Of a stretch of 64,000 bases of DNA, positions 46,533 to 57,100 are shown in pieces. The stretch is from contig NZ_JAAVSY010000013.1 of the NCBI RefSeq assembly GCF_012102745.1, positions 1-64,000 of the forward strand, in the 5' to 3' direction. Under the pieces are notes generated by a model. The model was not told the origin of the DNA, ran no database searches, and worked only from the letters and a program-made list of their open reading frames with translations. The DNA is from Haematospirillum sp. H4485. GTDB lineage: Bacteria; Pseudomonadota; Alphaproteobacteria; Rhodospirillales; Rhodospirillaceae. Every line of letters begins with the position of its first letter. Position 1 is the first letter of the stretch. The translations under genes and the position numbers were made by a program.

Positions 46533-48320
46533 TTGGATATGCTTTCATACAAGATTTGTGGCAGATGGCCTCGTCGGCGCAGCCTGTCCCGTGCCCTGCC
46601 CCGGGCGGCCACTCTCTGGGTATCCGGAGCAGCCCTGTTGCTTGCATCGTGTGGTCCGGTCTCGGAATACGGCAGTGTCAGTCTTGCATCCGAGCTTCAG
46701 GATCACCCCCCGCCCTTGTCGTCTGCTTTCGGGCAATATCTGGCCGGACGTCAGGCGCAGGTGGAACACGACAGCACCGCGGCAGCCACTTACTATCAGA
46801 GTGCCCTTCTGCGTGACTCTGCCAATATCGAGCTGGCACGCCGCACGTGGTATTACATGCTGGTCTCAGGCCAAAGCAAGAATGCCATTGCCTTGGCCGC
46901 AGCAACATTGCCACATGACAAAGGGAACACGCTTGCCCCGCTTGTGGTCGCAACGGGGGCCGCCCATGAAGGGCGCTGGCATGATGCGCTGGAGATTCTC
47001 GCGCCCCTGAAGACACAAGGCCTGAACAGCTTTGTGGTTCCGCTTATGCGGGCGTGGATCCTTGCCGGGTCGGGGCAACACGACCAAGCACTGGAAACAC
47101 TCAGGCCCATGCGTCAACAGCAACAGCTTGTACCGCTGCACGATTTTCACGCTGGCTTGATCCTGGATACGGCAGGCCGGGATGCCGAAGCTGGCTACTG
47201 GTACGAGAAAGTTCTGGATGGGTCATCGCTTTCCCTGCGGGCTGCCCAGATTATAGCCGCCTATCTGCACCGGAATAGTAAGACAGAAGCCGCGCTGGAG
47301 CTTTTTGAACGCTATAGACGGGAACACATGTCTTCCGTTCTTGTCGACGCCGCATTGATGGAATTCCGTTCAAGTAATGGACAGGACAGACCTGTTCGCT
47401 CTGCATCGGATGGGTTGTCCGAAGCCCTGTATGGTACCGCCTCTTCCATTGTGCAGGAGAAAGCGTGGGATGCCGTTCTGGTCTTCTCTCGCATGGCCTT
47501 GATCGCAAGACCCGACTTCAGCTACGCACAGCTGATGATCGGAGATGTTCTGTATGAACAGCGGCGTTGGAAAGAAGCGGCCCACATCCTTGGCAGCATT
47601 ACAAAAGATACCCCCCTGTTCTGGCCGGCCCGCCTGAAAATGGCCGAAGCGTTTGAGCAAGATGGCCTTCCGGATAAAGCCCGTAACGTCTTGAATACTC
47701 TCTCGGATATGCACCCGGAAACACCGGAACCCTTGATGCTTCTGGGCGATCTGGAGCGACGACAAAATCGCTGGTCAGCAGCCATATCGGCATATCGCTC
47801 TGGCCTGGAGCGGCTGAAAGGAACAACCATACCGACGTGGCCGGCCCATTACAGCTTGGGCATGGCCTTGGAGCGCAACGGGCAGTGGAATGAGGCGGAG
47901 AAACACCTGCTTCTGGCCTTGGAGCAACAGCCAGACCACCCGATGATTCTGAACTATCTTGGGTATTCATGGATCGACCGTGGCCTGAATCTGGAACGTG
48001 GCAAAGCCATGATTGAACAGGCCGTTGCCCAGCGCCCTGATGATGGCTTCATAGTCGACAGTCTGGGGTGGGCCCTGTACCTTCTGGGTGACTATCAGGG
48101 CGCAATCACCTATCTGGAACAAGCCGTCGAGCTGGAACCAGCTGATCCAACCATCAATGATCATCTGGGCGATGCATACTGGAAAGCAGGGCGCACGCGG
48201 GAAGCCATTTTTCAGTGGAAACGGGCCTTGAGCCTGAAGCCAGAAGACAGCATAGCCCGAAGTATCACGCAGAAACTGGACGAACACGCCAAGGGCCGTG
48301 AAGGCACATCGCCGCAGTAA
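46533..48320 (+). CDS. TPR-repeat lipoprotein
   Basis: A 595-residue protein with an Arg-rich N-terminus and hydrophobic segment ending in the lipobox LLASC (Cys near residue 40), so it is probably a lipoprotein. The rest consists of tetratricopeptide repeats; the clearest are SLGMALERNGQWNEAEKHLL, LGYSWIDRGLNLERGKAMIE and DSLGWALYLLGDYQGAITYLE. Similar proteins are widespread in alphaproteobacteria with no agreed function. It lies 33 bp after ETF-QO and 53 bp before ispE, so may be co-transcribed with both. Confidence 0.85.
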   Translation: MDMLSYKICGRWPRRRSLSRALPRAATLWVSGAALLLASCGPVSEYGSVSLASELQDHPPPLSSAFGQYLAGRQAQVEHDSTAAATYYQSALLRDSANIELARRTWYYMLVSGQSKNAIALAAATLPHDKGNTLAPLVVATGAAHEGRWHDALEILAPLKTQGLNSFVVPLMRAWILAGSGQHDQALETLRPMRQQQQLVPLHDFHAGLILDTAGRDAEAGYWYEKVLDGSSLSLRAAQIIAAYLHRNSKTEAALELFERYRREHMSSVLVDAALMEFRSSNGQDRPVRSASDGLSEALYGTASSIVQEKAWDAVLVFSRMALIARPDFSYAQLMIGDVLYEQRRWKEAAHILGSITKDTPLFWPARLKMAEAFEQDGLPDKARNVLNTLSDMHPETPEPLMLLGDLERRQNRWSAAISAYRSGLERLKGTTIPTWPAHYSLGMALERNGQWNEAEKHLLLALEQQPDHPMILNYLGYSWIDRGLNLERGKAMIEQAVAQRPDDGFIVDSLGWALYLLGDYQGAITYLEQAVELEPADPTINDHLGDAYWKAGRTREAIFQWKRALSLKPEDSIARSITQKLDEHAKGREGTSPQ

Positions 48321-48373
48321 GATCTTCGTACCACCCGAAGAATGAAAAGAGACGGCACCGCCAAGGACAGGAC

Positions 48374-49303
48374 ATGACCACTTCTGAAAAGACAGTGTGC
48401 GTTGCAGCCCCAGCCAAGGTCAACTTGACCTTGCACCTTACGGCACGTCGTGACGATGGCTATCACATGCTGGAAAGCCTTGTGGTGTTTGCAGGCATTC
48501 TGGACCACATCACACTGGAACCGGCAGAAACATTTTCATTGGTTATTGAGGGGCCCCAGGCCCACAATCTGGACACCTTGGATCCAGCAGACAACATCAC
48601 CCTGCGAGCCGCACGGAGCCTAGCTGCTCTTGCAGGACGTAAGGATGGCGTGCGGGTGGTTCTGGAAAAAAACATCCCTGTTTCTGCGGGAATAGGTGGA
48701 GGCAGCGCTGATGCCGCAGCAGTCCTGCACGGCCTGATACCCTTGTGGTCTTTTTACCCCACAAAAGCAGCCCTGCATGAATTGGCTCTTGGCTTGGGTG
48801 CCGATGTTCCGGTGTGCCTGCAGGGACGTTCAACAATCATGGAGGGGATTGGCGACATCCTGCATGAAGCCCCTCCCCTGCCTGGATTCTGGCTGGTGCT
48901 TGCAAACCCGGGCGTAGAAGTCTCCACACCTCGGGTCTTCCGGGCCCATGCCGGTGACTTTCTCCCCCCGGTCCGGCTGACCGATACACCCCGCTCCGCC
49001 GAGGATCTGGCCATACAACTGCGTAAAGGACGCAATGACCTGACCGCCGCAGCCATAAGCCTGGAACCGGTTATCGGGGAATGCCTGGCTCTTCTGACAG
49101 CCTTGCCGTCGTGCCTGCTTGCCAGAATGTCCGGTAGCGGAGCAACGTGCTGGGCACTCTTCTCTACAGAGTACGAAGCCCGGACAGCGGCCAAAGCCTT
49201 ACGGACAACCAAGCCTGCGTGGTGGGTTGCAGCAGCCCCGGTTCTACATACCGTGGACCCGTTCGGGCTGGCGGACTCACCGGTCTCGCTCACCGGGATC
49301 TAG
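48374..49303 (+). CDS. ispE: 4-diphosphocytidyl-2-C-methyl-D-erythritol kinase IspE
   Basis: IspE phosphorylates CDP-ME in the MEP isoprenoid pathway. The 309-residue GHMP kinase has APAKVNLTLHLTARRDDGYHMLESLVVF at the N-terminus, the ATP loop PVSAGIGGGSADAAAVL near residues 99-115 and the C-terminal LARMSGSGATCWALF. It overlaps the convergent GNAT gene by 4 bp. Confidence 0.95.
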   Translation: MTTSEKTVCVAAPAKVNLTLHLTARRDDGYHMLESLVVFAGILDHITLEPAETFSLVIEGPQAHNLDTLDPADNITLRAARSLAALAGRKDGVRVVLEKNIPVSAGIGGGSADAAAVLHGLIPLWSFYPTKAALHELALGLGADVPVCLQGRSTIMEGIGDILHEAPPLPGFWLVLANPGVEVSTPRVFRAHAGDFLPPVRLTDTPRSAEDLAIQLRKGRNDLTAAAISLEPVIGECLALLTALPSCLLARMSGSGATCWALFSTEYEARTAAKALRTTKPAWWVAAAPVLHTVDPFGLADSPVSLTGI

Positions 49304-49809
49304 TCCTTCGTCATCACATCAACCGTGGTGGTTGCCAAGGATAGGCGCAACAACTGCTTGTCAAGAGGATAGCCCGGCATACCCTGCCAGGCATCGACTG
49401 GACCACTCTTTCTGTACCCGGCTGCCAAGTAAAATGGCAGCGCTGTCCTGGTGCTTGTCAGCGCGACGGTGGAATGCCCTCGCCCCGATATCCATGCCTC
49501 AAGATGCGATAAGACAGCCCGGCTGATCCCTCGAAACCGATGAAGAGGATCTACGTAGTCCAGAAGAATCTCACCATCTACACTGGCAGCACCAACGCCC
49601 ACAACACAGTTGGCATCTTCTGCAACAACGAACCTGAGGCTCTCGGAATCAATCCAGAGAGCAACCGTATCGGAGGTCTTGTTGGCAAGCCAGAGCGCTA
49701 TCCGCTCGGGTATTCGTCCGTGATCCTCTTGGCACAACTCCACAATAGAGCGCCGCAGCACATCTGTTGCCGCGCATACATCACCGAGCTTCCCTGTTCG
49801 TATATGCAC
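49300..49809 (-). CDS. GNAT-family N-acetyltransferase
   Basis: The product from GTG 49809, behind a G-run (GGGGGG, 4 nt spacing), begins VHIRTGKLGDVCAATDVLRRSI, a normal GNAT opening; the longer frame to 49920 adds an unlikely N-terminus. The acetyl-CoA region is HRFRGISRAVLSHLEAWISGRG and the C-terminal LTSTRTALPFYLAAGYRKSG is the family motif near the substrate site. Substrate unknown. It is convergent with ispE. Confidence 0.75.
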   Translation of the reverse strand: MHIRTGKLGDVCAATDVLRRSIVELCQEDHGRIPERIALWLANKTSDTVALWIDSESLRFVVAEDANCVVGVGAASVDGEILLDYVDPLHRFRGISRAVLSHLEAWISGRGHSTVALTSTRTALPFYLAAGYRKSGPVDAWQGMPGYPLDKQLLRLSLATTTVDVMTKD

Positions 49810-49981
49810 AATACCCCCCGAGACATCAAGAGAGCAGATAATAAACCCCAAAATAGCCCTTGCGCACCAGATGTATGTTGTGGACCAAAGTGTTGGCGTG
49901 TGCACAAAAGACTGTTGCACAGGTCAGAAGAATACCTTATGGTGCCGCCCTCTCGCACAGGGTAGTCTTTACCTTGTCTGT

Positions 49982-50056
49982 TGGGGTGTAGCCAAGTGGT
50001 AAGGCAGCGGTTTTTGGTACCGCCATTCCCAGGTTCGAATCCTGGCACCCCAGCCA
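49982..50056 (+). tRNA. tRNA-Gln (UUG)
   Basis: A full cloverleaf can be drawn. Acceptor stem TGGGGTG pairs with CACCCCA, the anticodon stem is GCGGT/ACCGC around loop TTTTGGT with anticodon TTG, and the T arm contains GGTTCGAATCC. The discriminator base is G and CCA is encoded (50054-50056). Confidence 0.96.
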
Positions 50057-50095
50057 CCATCTCGTCAGGCATAGCATGCACTTGAGACGCCCGGT

Positions 50096-51091
50096 TCAGA
50101 CACTGGCGCTTCCCCATGTTGCGCTGGCAACCCGCCTGAAGTTCCCCCCCATAATTTTGCTGACATCATCCCGATTGTACCCGTGCGCAAGCAAAGAACG
50201 GGCAAGACGTGACAGATTCTCCGGGGCATAGACCTTGACCGGATAACCAAGCGTGTATCCACGCGCAACAGGCCACCAGTATCCCCGGTCAACACCGTCG
50301 GGAAAGTCCGTCATTCCGGGCAGTTCGTGCATGACATCCAGGCCAATCCCGACGTGATTTATACCCGCAACAGCAACGACATGATCGATATGACGGATCA
50401 TATCCTCGTCCTGCACATCCGTCTGGATACCAAAAAAACGATTCAATCCGGACAGTCCGACCACACCCCCGGTCTGCGCACAGGCACGAATCAGATCATC
50501 ATCAATACAGCGCTCATGCCCGCACAATGCACGGGGATTGGTATGGCTGAAAACAACGGGACGCTGCGCAACCTCCATAACATCAAGGGAAGAACGGCGC
50601 CCCATATGCGAACAATCCATGATCATCCCGTTGTCATGCACAGCCCTCACCATACGGCGCCCCAGTGCAGTCAGAGGCATGTCATCGTCATGACAGCCCC
50701 CGGAAACACTGTTGTTACGGTTATAGGCAAAGTGAATCTGGCGTACACCCAAAGCTGAAAAGACCTCCAGCATCTCGGGCATATCCTGAAGCATTAACGA
50801 ACCTTCAAGATCAAAGGCTATGGCAAGGGCCCCCTTGGACCGTGCAACATCAATGTCCGCCACTGTACGAACAAGAGACCAGCGGTCAGGAGATTCCGCA
50901 ATTTTGGCACGGAAGGCGGCCAAGACGCGCATAATCTGGGAGATCTGGTTCATATCCATGCCAACATTGACAGAGACAAACCCGGTCCCACCGCGAACAT
51001 GGCTGTCCAAAAGAGACAAAGGTGCCCGCACATCAAGGGGCAAACAGACATGCGAATCCCAGATCAGGTCAGGCAGCCAAGAGTCCATCAT
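50096..51091 (-). CDS. Peptidase M19 (membrane dipeptidase-like) protein
   Basis: The start at 51091 or 51088 is preferred because AAGG lies about 9 nt upstream; 51100 leaves no spacing. The M19 zinc-site elements are mostly present: FDLEGS (bridging Glu), CSHMG and FSHTNPRALCGHERC (His ligands) and GIGLDV. The first motif, usually HxD, reads DSHVCLP, so the Asp is replaced by Cys. It may hydrolyse dipeptides or have a changed metal site. It lies just after tRNA-Gln on the other strand. Confidence 0.83.
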   Translation of the reverse strand: MMDSWLPDLIWDSHVCLPLDVRAPLSLLDSHVRGGTGFVSVNVGMDMNQISQIMRVLAAFRAKIAESPDRWSLVRTVADIDVARSKGALAIAFDLEGSLMLQDMPEMLEVFSALGVRQIHFAYNRNNSVSGGCHDDDMPLTALGRRMVRAVHDNGMIMDCSHMGRRSSLDVMEVAQRPVVFSHTNPRALCGHERCIDDDLIRACAQTGGVVGLSGLNRFFGIQTDVQDEDMIRHIDHVVAVAGINHVGIGLDVMHELPGMTDFPDGVDRGYWWPVARGYTLGYPVKVYAPENLSRLARSLLAHGYNRDDVSKIMGGNFRRVASATWGSASV

Positions 51092-51149
51092 GCAAAGCAT
51101 CCTTTATAGGCAGAACAAGGTGTAATAAGGGCCACGTCCACGTTTCAAG

Positions 51150-51191
51150 TTGAGGCAGATCAATTCATCATATTGACAGATAGCATATGAA
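51150..51191 (+). promoter_or_regulatory. FNR/FixK-type site and promoter of the feo operon
   Basis: TTGAGGCAGATCAA (51150-51163) matches 9 of 10 fixed bases of the FNR box TTGAT-N4-ATCAA. If it is centred at -41.5, transcription would start near 51198 and a -10-like TATGAA lies at 51186-51191. An alternative -35 TTGACA is at 51173-51178. FNR activation of feo under low oxygen is known in other proteobacteria. Confidence 0.6.
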
Positions 51192-51263
51192 AATCAGATC
51201 AAGTTGCAGCAGCCCGCACTCCTGCGGCCCACTGCCAGAAGCCGATACCCGAACAACAGAACC

Positions 51264-51506
51264 ATGGCAGATATGACTCTTCAGGATCTATACCCCGGAC
51301 AAGCCGCACGTGTCATCGGATTACAGGGAGGGAATGCCGGATACCGGCAGCGCCTGTTGGCCATGGGCCTGACACCGGGGACCCGCTTTACAATCACACG
51401 TGTTGCCCCATTGGGAGACCCGCTGGAGCTGCATGTCCGGGGTTGCAGTCTGACCATACGCCGTTCTGAAGCCAGTATTGTCGCCGTGGAGGTCCTGTTA
51501 CCATGA
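51264..51506 (+). CDS. feoA: Ferrous iron transport protein FeoA
   Basis: FeoA is the small SH3-like cytoplasmic partner of the FeoB transporter. The 80-residue product from ATG 51264 matches the family (LYPGQAARVIGLQGGNAGYRQRLLAMGLTPGTRFTI, then APLGDPLELHVRGCSLTIRRSEA). The frame is open upstream with only a TTG. It overlaps feoB by 4 bp, so translation is coupled. Confidence 0.93.
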   Translation: MADMTLQDLYPGQAARVIGLQGGNAGYRQRLLAMGLTPGTRFTITRVAPLGDPLELHVRGCSLTIRRSEASIVAVEVLLP

Positions 51507-53757
51507 CCCTGCACATTGCACTGGCCGGCAACCCAAATTCCGGAAAAACAATGCTTTTCAATGCGTTGACAGGGTTGCGGCAACACGTTGGCAACTGGCC
51601 CGGCGTGACCATCGAGAAAAAAACCGGCACCATAAAATTACCGAACGGACGCTGCGTCACACTTGTCGACCTGCCAGGAACCTACATGCTGGGTGGGCAG
51701 GATACCGGCAGCGAGGATGAACGAATTGCCCGTGATGCCCTGCTGCTTGACAAGCCCGCCTTGATTATCAATGTGCTGGATGCCTCGGCGCTGGAGCGGA
51801 ACCTCTACCTGACCACACAGATTCTGGAAATGGGTGTCCCCCTGATTCTAGCTATCAACATGATGGATGTGGCAGAAAGCAAGGGAATCACCATTGACCA
51901 TGAGCAGCTGTCCGCAAGCTTGGGATGCCCGGTTATCCCTTTGATTGCCTCTCGCTCCCGTGGACTGGAGCAACTCAGGACAACGCTGGAGAAGGCAATA
52001 AAGGCCCCAAGCGGAACAGAACGACGCCCGGACCATCACGCAAGCATTATTGAAGCCTCTCGGGCGCTCGTTCCCTTCGTCAACGACAAGGCCAGAATGG
52101 AAGGTATTGACCCCACATGGGCAGCCCTGTGCCTGATTGAAGGTGACACCTGGCCGAAACCCTGACCGATGCTGCGGGGATTAACGCTGCAGAAACAGCC
52201 CGTAACGACATCAGTACAAACAGTGGTGAAGACGCGGATATCCTGATTGCCGAAGGACGTTACACCTTTATTGGCGCGATTCTGGCTGATTGCTGCAAAA
52301 AGACCCCCACGAAAACGGCAGGCACGACAGGGAGGCTTGATTCCCTGGTTCTGAACAAATTTGCGGGAATCCCCATCTTTCTGGCCGTTATGTACCTGAT
52401 GTTCCTGCTGACCATCACGCTGGGCGGGGCCTTCATCGACGCCTTTGACTTGGCAGCAGGTGCTTTGCTGGTTGATGCTCCGGCCCGCCTTCTGGAAGCG
52501 ACCGCTGCCCCCGCATGGCTTGCTGCCGTTGTAAGAGCTGTCGGCCAAGGCATACAAACCGTTTGCACCTTTATTCCCATTATCGGCTTTCTGTTTCTCT
52601 TCCTGTCTGCCTTGGAAGATTCGGGCTACATGGCTCGCGCGGCATTCGTTGCCGATCGGGCCATACGCAGCCTCGGCCTACCCGGAAAGGCCTTTGTACC
52701 CCTGATCGTCGGGTTTGGCTGCAATGTCCCGGCAATCATGGCAACCCGAACCCTGGAACATCGGCGTGAAAGAATCCTGACATCCATGATGGCACCTTTC
52801 ATGTCATGCGGGGCCAGATTGCCCGTTTTTGCGCTTTTTGCCGCCGCTTTCTTCCCCGAAAACGGCCAGAATGTGGTGTTCGGTCTTTATATTCTGGGTC
52901 TGATGGCCGCTGTAGGCACTGGGCTTGTCCTCAAACACACATTTCTGGGGGGAGGATCGCTTCCCTTCATCATGGAATTACCCCCGTGGCATGTTCCTTC
53001 GGGACGAACAATCCTGCTGCAAACACGACAACGCCTTGCTGGTTTTGTCTTCCGGGCCGGCCAAGTGATTGTTCCGGTCGTGACCGTTCTTTCCCTCCTG
53101 GCATCAACAGGCACGGATGGAACATTTGATATTACAGACAAGCAGAATTCTGTCCTGGCATCAGCAAGCCGCGCCCTGATCCCTGCGCTCGAGCCTCTTG
53201 GTATTGATGATGACAACTGGCCCGCTGCAGTCGGGCTGGTAACCGGCCTATTTGCAAAGGAAGCCATTATCGCCACACTGGACAGCCTGTATGTCTCTAA
53301 CCACGATGATCAAAGCACGGCGGACTCAACAGCTCCACTCCTTACAGCGCTGGCTGATGCCTTCGCTACCATCCCCACAAACATAATGGCCCTGACCGGA
53401 CTTGGAGCGGCTGAAAACAATGCGGATCACCAAGAAACACCCCTGACACAAGAACTGGCACGAAGGTTCAGCAGCCCACCAGCAGCCTTGGCCTATATGG
53501 TACTGGTGCTGCTCTACAGCCCATGCGTAGCGACCCTCGGTGCTATCCGGCAGGAAATCGGCACACGCTGGATGCTGTTCTCTGCCATCTGGACAACGGC
53601 ACTGGCTTGGCTATCAGCTGTCGCGATCTACCAAGGCGGAACTTGGGCCACAAAACCGGGACACCCCGTAATCGCCACAAGTATAAGCCTGATGCTGGCC
53701 CTAGGAGCTCTGGCTGGCATCACCCTGAACAGACGCCGGAAACAGAGAACAGCATGA
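51503..53757 (+). pseudogene. feoB: Ferrous iron transporter FeoB, interrupted by an apparent -1 frameshift
   Basis: The first frame (51503-52165, 220 codons) encodes the GTPase domain, with GNPNSGKTMLFNALTG and VDLPGTY, and ends early after GDTWPKP. The correct continuation is in the -1 frame from about 52147 (LAETLTDAAGI, then EGRYTFIGAIL and LNKFAGIPIFLAV), which runs to 53757 through the Gate helices (NVPAIMATRTLE). The switch must fall between 52147 and 52162, because the second frame has a stop at 52144. Only one missing base is needed to restore about 751 residues. No slippery heptamer or internal start explains it. It may be a recent mutation or a sequencing error. Confidence 0.85.
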
Positions 53758-54008
53758 ACAGCTTGTTTGCCATACGGCACTGCCTGCAAGCCTATGGCCC
53801 CTTGTCTGCAGCCGATATTGCTGCGCATGTCAACAGTACCGAGGAAGCCGTAGAACCCCTGATCGAACGATGGATCGCGAAGGGACAGATTCGCCGTGTA
53901 ACCGCTCCCCCACCCTGCGGTACACACCGTGGGGGATGTGCCACATGTTCTTCTGTATCTGTTGATCGATATGAATGGATACAACACAGAGCTGCCTTGC
54001 ACCCATAA
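53754..54008 (+). CDS. feoC: FeoC-like winged-helix protein with Cys cluster
   Basis: An 84-residue protein whose start overlaps the feoB stop (ATGA). The first 50 residues form a winged helix (LQAYGPLSAADIAAHVNSTEEAVEPLIERWIAKGQIRRV). It then has three cysteines in CGTHRGGCATC, resembling the Fe-S binding loop of FeoC proteins. FeoC is thought to regulate or stabilise FeoB. Position as third gene of the feo operon supports the call. Confidence 0.85.
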   Translation: MNSLFAIRHCLQAYGPLSAADIAAHVNSTEEAVEPLIERWIAKGQIRRVTAPPPCGTHRGGCATCSSVSVDRYEWIQHRAALHP

Positions 54009-54110
54009 AAGACCGTGAAGTACCTGCCCAATGGCTTACGCAGAGAGGCAACTTGCCTCTTACGCTCTTCATCAATGTCAGCATGGGCAGCGAACTTTGC
54101 ATGATAACGC

Positions 54111-54134
54111 AAAACCCCCCGCCGAAGCGAGGGG
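54111..54134 (-). terminator. Intrinsic terminator of the autotransporter gene
   Basis: On the minus strand GCGAGGGG-type pairing forms an 8-bp stem with one mismatch around TTCG (54115-54134), followed by TTTT (54114-54111). It lies about 58 nt after the autotransporter stop codon. Confidence 0.75.
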
Positions 54135-54191
54135 CTCTGCCAGATAGCAGGGTCGGATGTACACAATACACCCAACTGACACTACAAGGGA

Positions 54192-57100
54192 TCAGAAGTT
54201 GACACGACCTGTCAGCATGCCGTTGTGACCGACATAGCCAGACCGCATTTCTGCGTCATAGTCCGCACGAACTTCCCACACACCATCAGCCGTGGTGTAG
54301 CCCAAGCCGGCACCAATGGTACCACCGAACCGGGACCGCTTCAGGCCAGAGGTGTTGAACAGGGTTGTATCGCCGGAATACTTACCGGTGCTGGTGGCAT
54401 CATCACCGATGAAGTCATACAGCGCCGCAGCCCGCAGTTCCGGACGAACGACAGAACCGCGCAGGGTTTTGTGTTCATAGGCCAGCGAACCACCCAGGCT
54501 TCCTTCCAAGATGCTGGTTGCCGAAGGATCAACAGTCATGTTGAACGCACCGGCACCGGTTTCCGTGTACTTTGAAGGATCGGTATAGGTGTAGGACAGA
54601 CCTGCTTTCGGGGTCAGGGTGACGGCACCACGGTGCAGCGGGGATCCGGCGGCGACAGAGGCAGAGTACTGGTTGGCGTCATACTTGCCTTTGGCGGTCC
54701 GGTCCAGACCACCGATGGTAATCTGGCGGGAGGTCTTCACGCTGTTCTGGGCATAAGCCAGCTGACCTTCAACGAAGAAACCCTCTGGCTCATACGAACC
54801 GTACAGGGCAACCTGGTAGGATGTCACATCGGTCTTTGTCTGGCTGGCACCCTTGCCCTTCATGTCGGACTTGGATGTGCTGAGGGCCAGACCAACGCGC
54901 ACGTCGTCGGCAACCATGTTGTCCATACCAATGGTCATCCCATAGCTGTTGGTGCTGTTTCCAGCCACACCACCACGGGATTTCTGGGTTGCGGTGCTGC
55001 CTGCGGCCTTGACCCAAGCGCCATTGCGCAGGGTGCTGTCACCGGCGGCGGTACCGCTTTGTTGCAGACCGGCCACATCAGTACCGGTACGGGCCGATGC
55101 CAAGCGGGATGTAACGGCATCAGCCGCAGCGCGGGATGCGGTGTTGATAGCCTGGTTGGCCTGAGACACCGTGGATACAGCCGACTGACGAGCTGCATTT
55201 CCGGCATCGCTGCCCTTTTCCAGAGCCATATTCAGGGCTACACGGGCCTCGGCATCATCACCCAAAGAACGAACCACAGCCTTAATGGCCTTGGCTTCAT
55301 CGACGCTGACCGACAATCTACGGGCAATCTCACTGTCGCTGCGCGGAGCAACCACTGTATCAACCAGCTTCCCGTCGGCTGAAAGGGTGTTGGTCACCCG
55401 GGCCAGAATGGTGCCATAGTCATGATTAAAAACAGATTTTGCAAGGCGGAGATCGTCACCTGCAAGACCAGACAAACCATTCGTCAAACTCAACGACTTG
55501 CACTTGCCTTCCAGGACCGTATTTTCTACTCCAAATTGATAGAATGAAGCCTTCTTATTTGCACTATCAAAGGTAAAGCCAGACGTCGAGTTAGCCTCCA
55601 ACACTGCCTTTCCTTCTTTGTTGGCAGCATCGATACCCTTCTGGGAGACAACGATTTGTGCACGCCAGTAATTATAGCTGACACCACTTTCGTCGATGAA
55701 CGTTTCCTTGGTGGCTTCGTCCTGCGTCGGGGCGTTCAGCGCACCATGGACTTTGACTGGCCCATCAAGCAGCAGCGCGGTATTGGCTTCCAGATGCAAG
55801 TTCTTTGCATGCACCTCGCCGGTACCAAGACGAAGGTTACCGTGCTTCAAGTGAACGTCTTTCAAAGACTTGCCAGCTGCACCAATTGATCCAATGCTGG
55901 ACCCTTCGGTAGCGTACAGGTGCAGAACGCCCTTCCCGTCACCCGTAGCTTCCACTTTGCCAATGTTGAAGCCTGTAGCCTTGTCGCCACTGCGACCGAT
56001 TCTGCTGGTGCCCTCTCCATCAAGCATCAAGGTTTCTGTGCCAACGTAACCCAGATTGATCGCATTGCCGCTGTATGTCACAGAACTGCCTGAACCGCTG
56101 GAGGTACGTTCAATTCCAGCATTCAGGGTCAGCTTTTTGGCATAAACATCGCCACCGGTTGCAACGGCCTTGTTTTCTGTTGCGTTGATGGTGACATCAG
56201 CAAAACGACCGCCGGGGGTACCAATATTGCCAACGGTGCCGCCCTTTTGGGTTACCTTGCCACCAGCCACGGTATCCACGGCAGCGCGCAGTTCCAGCTT
56301 GCCCTGGCCGTTCTTGGTGGTGGTCACATTGCCAAGGTCAAAGCCTTTGTTCCCGGCACCAACGATGCTTGTGCCCTTGCCTTCAACGACCAAGGTACCT
56401 GCCTTGGCATAACCAACCGTCGCGGTCTTGCCATCGGCTGCATTCATACGCAGCGCGTTGGCATAGACATCTTGTGCCGTCGCATTATTGCCAGTGGCTT
56501 CAATCGTTACACTGTTCAGCTTCTTGTCGGCAGCACCAATGTTACCAACTACAGACTCGACAACAGCACCTTCTGTGCCGAGGACCAGGTTCCCCTCGCC
56601 ATCTGTCTTGGTTGTGACCTTGCCAAGGCTACCGGGCATACCGGCATTGCCAAAGTCAAAGCCATTTGTGATCTTCAGGGTGCCCTTACCCTCCAAGGTA
56701 AGGTCGTTGCGGGAACCACCACTCACTTTTATAGCGAGGGACTTCAGCGTAACGGTTCTGTCATCTCCAGTCTTGATACTCAGCTTGTAGGTATTGACAG
56801 CCTCGGATACGGATGCATCAACAGCCTCGGCCGTAATCTCGACCTCACGCAGGGCCCTACCCGCACCGACAAGACCCGCAATACTGGATGCACCTTCTTT
56901 AGCAACGAACTTCAGGACACCAACCTTATCGGTGCTGGTCAGGACGCCCGTTACCTTGGAACCATCGGAAAGATCCAAGGTGATTTCTTTAGCCAAGACA
57001 TCCGCACCAAGGGTGATGGTGCCGGTATGATGGTCTGGAGTGACCTTATACGTTCTTGTCGCTGAGGCGTGCTTCTGAATAGTTACGTCGTCAGATGCAA

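Noticed and set aside
52147-52162. Programmed -1 frameshift in feoB
   Set aside because: The bases CCGAAACCCTGA offer no X-XXY-YYZ slippery heptamer in frame, and no stem-loop was evident right after.
54633-55382. 249-codon plus-strand open frame in the autotransporter
   Set aside because: It is opposite the beta-barrel region of the autotransporter and reflects its repetitive Gly/Thr/Ala codons.
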